Source of the DNA: Penium margaritaceum | Taxonomy: Eukaryota; Streptophyta; Zygnematophyceae; Desmidiales; Peniaceae | Direction: 5' to 3' | Assembly (NCBI GenBank): GCA_023375785.1 | Contig: SZWC01008573.1 | Span: 83,360 to 105,525 of the forward strand | DNA: 22,166 nucleotides | Shown here: piece by piece, positions 16,861-22,166 of the stretch | Position numbering within the stretch: the stretch's first letter is position 1 | How the letters are laid out: every line of letters starts with the position of its first letter | Notes under the pieces: model-generated | The model's database searches: none | What the model was told of the DNA's origin: nothing | What the model saw: the letters and a program-made list of their open reading frames with translations, nothing else | Position numbers and translations under genes: made by a program

Positions 16861-17208
16861 TGTACTAGTGTACAAGTATAAAAACTTATACAACATATCA
16901 CGTATTGCCACTTAATCTAAAGGCATCCATAAGTATGTCGTTGACATTGTATTTGAATAAAGATATAGATTCATACGATTCAAAGTTTTACCTCCATTTT
17001 TAACTTTCTTAGGTAAATAATTCCTTCATTGGACATGCAAAGTGGAAAGTAGACATAGTTTGGCACATCAATGCAGAAATGGCTAGATCTGTAATATAAC
17101 TTCCTATTCCATATTTGTACTTTAAGTTAGTTAGGAAAAACGTCGAGAATAAGCTCGTCTTTTTGCCTGTTTAAGTGAATGTGATGACACACTCGAAACC
17201 AAACCTGT
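16861..17208. other. AT-rich stretch, nothing recognised
   Basis: About 350 bp with no open frame of interest, motif or repeat that I can support. Confidence 0.5.
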
Positions 17209-17640
17209 TGCTCGAGCTGCGGTGAAGAAGTCTAGCCTACCGCTCGAGCGACAAGCTGGCTGTCAGTCAAGTGCAGTGCTTTGCACTGCACTTGATTGGA
17301 AGAGCAACTGTTAGAAGTTGTGCCGCGTGTACAACTGTACATGTGGCACGGTTAGAAATGGTCTCACAGACAATTGTCGGGCTTCGATGCCGAAGTCCGA
17401 CTTTTTTGGGTGCCGGGCCTCACCGCCGGCCGAGAACGATTTCCGGTGATTCACCAACATTCCCTTTTTTGACCAACCTCTCTAAGTTGTTGGCTGTCGC
17501 TGGCCGTCCAATCACGAAACAGAGCGATATTTCATGGTTTAAGATGACCTACACATACATTGTCAATCTGTTGGGATCACTCGATCGATTGTTCGATTCA
17601 CGATTTTGTGACCGTCGATTGTTATACATCGACGGTTGTT
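17209..17640. repeat. Tract of successive short hairpins
   Basis: At least four strong stems follow one another: 17267-17279/17283-17295 (13 bp perfect, 3-base loop, extendable outward); 17320-17332/17337-17349 (13 pairs including two G-U, 4-base loop); 17376-17386/17391-17401 (11 pairs, one G-U, 4-base loop); and 17611-17619/17628-17636 (9 bp perfect). A weaker GCTCGAGC pairing lies at 17210-17249. The 123-codon plus-strand frame across the tract (17271-17642) has no motif. Wobble-tolerant pairing hints at structured RNA, but decayed inverted repeats of a mobile element would look the same. Confidence 0.6.
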
Positions 17641-17713
17641 AAGTTTTTGATCGGCCTAAGCACTTTTGTACAACTTGCAGTTCCTCATACGGTGTTTTAC
17701 GTCCACTTCCAGA

Positions 17714-17835
17714 AACACTTGCCACATGCACTTCACCGCCGGAGGATGGTGGATGGTTGGCACTAGAGCTCGGAAGCCGATCCCACCCCCACCATCACCA
17801 CTGAAGTGCATGGCGTGAGTGCATGTGCAAGTGTT
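17714..17835. repeat. Long imperfect hairpin (~122 bp)
   Basis: The outer arms 17714-17732 and 17816-17835 pair nearly perfectly apart from a one-base bulge (AACACTTGC-side against GCAAGTGTT-side). Inner pairings follow: 17731-17735 with 17802-17806, and GATGGTGG (17745-17752) with CCACCATC (17789-17796). The shape resembles a microRNA-type precursor or a tiny foldback element. The function is unknown. Confidence 0.55.
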
Positions 17836-19963
17836 GTCTTCGTAACATGTGTCAAAGATACACAAGTGCAAGCAGGGAACCTTCTTGGATATGTCCTGTC
17901 TGAACATACACTAATGCACATTGAAGCCGGATACACCTGCGAACATCCGTGCGTCGTCTCATGCACTCCCCACGTACATTTCGTGGAGTAGGGGAGGGGG
18001 TTGAGGGTGGGTAGGTGGAGTGAACGTGGAAAACATGTCTGAATTTTCCCATAAGCTCGGTCAGTCTCAACATAATCGCTCCGCATTTTACATGGCGATT
18101 TGAAGTGTAAACCAAAGTTGTACAGTGTGCTTAAACAAACTCAGAAATGTGTAGTTTAAGCACTTCCGGCACTATGAATTTCCAAAATTACATGTTTCGA
18201 TTAAAAATATATATCCAACAAATGGAAGACCAAGTTTTGTAATCATTCAAACGGTCTTAAAAGCTCTTCTCAAACTTCCAAACTCGTTATTTACATAATT
18301 GTTGAAGAATGAAAGAGGTTTTGCATAATTATATTGGCAATTCATGTAAATTTTGAAAACATAACCGATTCAAAGGAATGCAACTTCTTGGAAACGAGGA
18401 TCATGGTGAGCTGCCTTTCGATGAAGCGTGAATATAAACATTGAGGATTGTGTGGTTTGGAAGCTACTTGTCACCTTCCATTGCTTTGGAATGACATGTA
18501 AGGAACCTTCTTCGTAATTTGTCATGTATGGTGAAGTTTGATGTGCACTGTTTGAGGGGTGTATGAAGTTGAGGTTATTGGTCCTAGATGGATTGAGCTG
18601 TGATCCCTTTTGTCAACACATCTTTTGCGCGACGTGAAATTCCTGGTTTCCCATGCATATTGTATTCATTTCTACCCCGAATTCGGGCTTTCAGGACTTG
18701 TTTTTGCACAGGCACCTGCCAGGCCGAGCTACCAAGATCGGACAGGTGCGCAACGGCGGCAGGGAGGGTGGCAGTGGGTTCGTCATATGTACGCCGTAAA
18801 ACATGATGTCAGCACGTCTACACTGCATGGAATACATCATCGATGTCACGGTTGTTTTTACTCGCTAGATGGTAGCGGTTGCAATTGGGTATACATGGCA
18901 TCTTCACTGTTGCATTGATACATGTGTCATTTTTTTCCAATAAACTGGATATAGATGACCTACGCCCTACTATCATTTACCTGTCTTTCCCTTTTTGGTA
19001 GCCTCTTTTGATCGAGACCCAAGCATTTGGGCATATTTCCTAGTGCTTTGGGCAACCTTCTTCGAACCCTTTTTCATTGAAATCCCTGATAGAAGGAGGC
19101 CTGTCCCTAGTATCAAAGGAGACTATTTGGTTACTTTCAAGGTCGTGATCAAGGACCGTCGGGCCGGTCACGTGCCGTAAGAAACACGTGCTCGGGCTCG
19201 GTTGCCTGACGATAGGATTGAGCACCGACTGTTGTTCATGTTGTCGTTTCTCCTTGTTGTGATTTTCTGGTCAGCAAAGAGCTCTGTATCTTCCTTTCCC
19301 AGATGAAGCTCATTATCATGTGATTATTCCCTCTCATGCTTCAGTGCCTTCTAGATTGCAGATTTCTGAGACACTCATCAAATGATGTCGTTCCATGCTC
19401 CATTTGTCTCGTGAGGGCCTATCGGTGCAGTCGGGTTCACTTGCATCGGTTCTGAAAAGATGATCTTGGCATAGGGCATTGATGTCCTAAATTGTGTTTT
19501 CCAGATGGGTGACGTTTTCTTGCTCGATGTGGGTAGGCATGTGATAGCCCTCAACTATAGCTCATGCGAACAAGGCTCCGGCCCATTGACAATTAGCTGC
19601 AAAATTCATTTATCACAAGGGCCAACAGCCATAGAATTGGTTGCCCTCGATCTCGACCTGCGCAACTGAGAGCAGTCGGATCGATGGCTGCCTATAGGAG
19701 GATTTCTTAATACCAAAGGGTTGCTTTCATAAGTAGAAAACAAATGGCTGAACTCCAGAGTAAAATCCCACTTTCTTCAGCATCAAACCTTTAGAAAACA
19801 TTTCCCTGGTGTAACCCAGGGATTGAAACTTACTTGTTGTGGTGGAACATTGCCTCGTGGTAAGGAGGTCTAGAAGGTGAATACTTCGACTTGGCGATCG
19901 AGCACACACTTGTTTAATGCAGGTAATTTCAGAAAAAGCGAGCACACAATTGCTGAGCCCAAG
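17836..19963. other. Long stretch without a recognisable gene
   Basis: About 2.1 kb. It contains a small hairpin at 17970-17986 (CCACG/CGTGG), an AT-rich part (18100-18600) and mixed sequence beyond. Open frames of 60-100 codons on both strands show no family motif or convincing splice borders. It may include further decayed retroelement DNA, but I could not identify a domain. Confidence 0.5.
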
Positions 19964-20564
19964 GCTGCAATACCGCGGTATTTAGTACCGCGGTACTCGA
20001 GTACCGCGGTACCGCAGTACCGCGGTACAAATACCGCGGTATCATGATTTTGTGGCAGCTCATTACCGATACCGGTACCGGCACCGCGTTACCGACGGTA
20101 TTGGTAAAATACCGCGGTATTATACAATTACCGTGGTACACGATATACCAATGTATAACACACACATTGTACCACGGTACTAAAATGTGTACCACGGTAC
20201 TGAATGCCCTAATATTTTTCTAACACCAAAAATGAATTCTAAGCTTAAAAAATGAGATAAGTANGCTGCAATACCGCGGTGTTTAGTACCGCGGTACTTG
20301 AGTACCGCGGTACCACAGTACCGCGGTACAAATACCGCGGTATCATGATTTTGTGGCAGCTCATTACCGATACCGGTACCGGCACCGCGTTACCGACGGT
20401 ATTGGTAAAATACCGCGGTATTATACAATTACCGTGGTACACGATATACCAATGTATAACACACACATTGTACCACGGTACTAAAATGTGTGCCACGGCA
20501 CTGAATGCCCTAATATTTTTCAAACACCAAAAATGAATTCTAAGCTTAAAAAATGAGATAAGTA
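19964..20564. repeat. TACCGCGGTA palindrome cluster, present twice around an N
   Basis: Two 300-bp copies (19964-20263 and 20265-20564) separated by one N at 20264. They match at all but six positions by my count (98%). Each begins with five closely spaced TACCGCGGTA-type decamers (self-complementary), then a TACCGATACCGGTACCGG phrase, a sixth decamer, and TACCACGGTA variants. The non-palindromic tail is duplicated as well, which argues that the doubling is an unmerged assembly overlap, probably of two haplotypes. The decamer cluster itself is real sequence, since a related cluster sits at 21107. Frames reading repeated PRYRGT-like peptides are artefacts of the repeat. Confidence 0.9.
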
Positions 20565-21106
20565 GTAGATGTCATGAACTTGGAACTCAAGTTTATATAC
20601 TCACAAAGAAAAGATACACCTTTACATGATATTCACTTGTGATATGGAGATGTTTAGGTGGAGTAGAAGTTAGCGGAAAAGAAATGAGGGAAAGGGAGGA
20701 GGGCAAATTTATGAAGAGATACTCTAGTTGAATACCGTAGTCTCTTATATTCTCTTATTTTTTAGAGCTCAATAACAGGACAATTAAATTAGACTACAAT
20801 TTTCAGCCTTGGAATTTTGGACCTGTTTTTCCAAAAGCCCTCGTATTTTCTTTGTGTCATATTTTGGTCAAACGTCCATGTGCTTGGTCTTTCCATAGGA
20901 CTTCGCTTTTTGAATTTTGAAATTTCAAATGTCGAGGGCGAAGTCGTACGTCGCGGCTCGCTTCGCACGTAGATTTGCACGTCGATTTCCTGTCCATTGC
21001 GAGCGTCCGAATGCACACTCATCCGCAGTACCACATTGACTTAGTTGTAGCGCATTACTGTTACTTGTCAAAAAAAATTCTTTCACGTTCTCATTACAGC
21101 GTTACT
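20565..21106. other. AT-rich spacer, nothing recognised
   Basis: About 540 bp between the palindrome clusters, with no supported gene. A CAGCCTTGG phrase at 20804-20812 recalls the border phrase of the palindrome clusters but may be chance. Confidence 0.45.
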
Positions 21107-21257
21107 GTACCGCGGTATGATACCGCGGTACAGAAGAGGGGTACCCTGCCAGGTCAGTACCGATACCGTACCGGTACCGCAAAAAAGAATACCGTACCGC
21201 GGTACTACAATACCGCGTTACAAAAACACGGTATACCGCGGTACCGGTAATACCGGC
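21107..21257. repeat. Second TACCGCGGTA palindrome cluster
   Basis: Four TACCGCGGTA decamers plus TACCGGTA, TACCGCGTTA and related variants. It shares with the first cluster a central phrase (CAG-TCAGTACCGATACCG here, CAGCTCATTACCGATACCGG there), so the two are diverged members of one family rather than independent simple repeats. Its right edge runs into CAGCCTTGGCTGAGCC, the near complement of the phrase at the left edge of the first cluster. Confidence 0.85.
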
Positions 21258-21296
21258 ATCAGCCTTGGCTGAGCCATAAGAATTCTTGGTGCTAGC

Positions 21297-21569
21297 ATGC
21301 ATGAACATGATATATTGCACAATCACTTGCAAACACCAGTGAACTTTCTTGAAAACTTCACAAACCCCAACTTCATTGGGTTTGTGACGTGTGTGGCAAC
21401 TCCCTGTGATATGCATGATGATGTTAGAAGCATGAGGTATCAACATGCCCATCTTTGGATCAAAAGTAAGGGTGGTTGGTCTAATTGGTTGCGCCATGTG
21501 ATTAACGGAGTCCATGCCATGTTTGAAAAGATGGAGAATGATTTGTCCCTACTATTTGAACGTAAATAA
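21297..21569 (+). CDS. Hypothetical 90-codon open frame, unknown
   Basis: Starts at an ATG and reads a balanced, non-repetitive protein that includes NFLENFTNPNFIGFVTCVAT and WIKSKGGWSNWLRHVING. There is no signal peptide or membrane segment. A GT at the frame's end (AACGTAAAT near 21560) could be a donor, so it might be an exon rather than a whole gene. It has no recognisable family and no supporting promoter, so chance is a real possibility. Confidence 0.25.
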   Translation: MHEHDILHNHLQTPVNFLENFTNPNFIGFVTCVATPCDMHDDVRSMRYQHAHLWIKSKGGWSNWLRHVINGVHAMFEKMENDLSLLFERK

Positions 21570-22166
21570 TCAATTTCGAATTTTATTCTTGAAATCCTGA
21601 AAATTTTGAGCGTTACAAATTTTCCTCTGACCAACACTTGAATTCACTCGATACCACTATTGGCCATGTAGACTCTCAGTTTCCGAATTCGACGTGGTCC
21701 ACTGTCAATGATTCCCTCACCGGAAGTTGGCGCCGATGGTGGCCTAATTCAAGTGATTCATCCAAAAATTGGATTCATAATCTAAATTCATTCGCATCGC
21801 CTTGTGGTATGTGTTGATACATGCATTGATGCAAAGATTACCAATTTCTTGAATTTTGAATGATTTAAAAGTGGTTTATGATTTTTTATCTTTTTATTAA
21901 AACCTGGAAATCCCAACACATTTCTGTCTCATAAGTGTCCTTTTCAAATTCAGGGTCTGGTTTGGAGTCCGAGCTTGTCTCGTACTGAAGTAGACCCTTT
22001 TGCCTTGGTCATTCACTCGTATTGGAAGGAAAAAAGACACCGGGTTACGGTGTCCGACCCAACCGCTCTTTCGTACGCAGCGGCTCTCTGCAAAACGACG
22101 CCAATCCCGATGCCCGTCTCGGGACTTGTGATCAGCGAAGCGCGTTGTTCGTCGCGCTCCGTGACA
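21570..22166. other. Window end, nothing recognised
   Basis: About 600 bp of mixed sequence that turns GC-richer after 22030. There is no gene, repeat border or structured motif I can support. Whatever begins near the edge is cut off. Confidence 0.45.

Noticed and set aside
17271..17642. 123-codon plus-strand frame
   Set aside because: It spans four hairpins, has no family motif, and its composition follows the inverted repeats.
18600..18918. 102-codon plus-strand frame
   Set aside because: No recognisable motif, no convincing splice borders, and a competing overlapping frame of similar length.
18960..19700. Possible further gag or pol fragment on the minus strand
   Set aside because: Translation in three frames gave no phrase I could tie to a retroelement domain.
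19929..20536. Frames with repeated PRYRGT/VPRY-like peptides
   Set aside because: They are produced by the TACCGCGGTA repeats on both strands; such repeats give the same peptide in either direction.
19964..20564. CRISPR array
   Set aside because: The decamers are palindromic with irregular short spacing and no uniform 25-40-bp spacers, and the context is eukaryotic.

Overview
The window is eukaryotic, transposon-rich, non-coding-dominated DNA with no complete host gene that I can support. It carries two Ty3/gypsy chromoviruses, many G/C-rich hairpins, microsatellites, possible isolated exons with GT/AG borders, and two single-N scaffold joins. This fits a large, repeat-rich plant-lineage (streptophyte) genome. 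A charophyte alga such as Chara is my guess, but nothing here proves the species.

Layout. 1-245 is a GGA/GAC/AGC microsatellite, and 246-948 holds no recognisable gene. 949-9264 is a structurally complete LTR retrotransposon on the minus strand: a GGGCA target duplication, LTRs at 8547-9259 (5') and 954-1652 (3'), a tRNA-Met-like primer site at 8530-8545, and a polypurine tract at 1653-1663. Its order is gag, protease, reverse transcriptase, RNase H, integrase, chromodomain. The pol domains lie mostly in one frame but are broken by several in-frame stops and local frameshifts, so the element is dead on its own. A 251-bp exact duplication around the N at 5108 is most likely an unmerged contig overlap.

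9265-10188 is mostly unrecognised sequence with one weak candidate exon. 10189-14810 is a much older, heavily decayed second chromovirus, also on the minus strand. From 5' to 3' it shows a nucleocapsid zinc knuckle, protease tail, reverse transcriptase, RNase H, integrase C-terminus and chromodomain. It has been interrupted at least twice: by a 472-bp element with 23-bp terminal inverted repeats and a TA duplication (13187-13658), and by a ~719-bp element with internal inverted repeats (about 12052-12770). Removing either insert rejoins the reverse transcriptase reading frame. A third disruption is an ~845-bp inverted duplication (10771-11615) that sits where the integrase core should be.

14811-22166 is non-coding or unrecognised. 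It contains a candidate internal exon (15201-15383), a degenerate ~140-bp G-rich tandem repeat with a run of 32 G (16277-16860), a hairpin-dense tract (17209-17835), and two loci of a repeat family built from the self-complementary decamer TACCGCGGTA (19964-20564, with a second N join at 20264, and 21107-21257).

There is no operon or pathway logic. The window records successive transposon insertion, nesting and decay. The observations most worth following are the TACCGCGGTA palindrome family, the precisely datable nested insertions in the old reverse transcriptase, and the hairpin tract.
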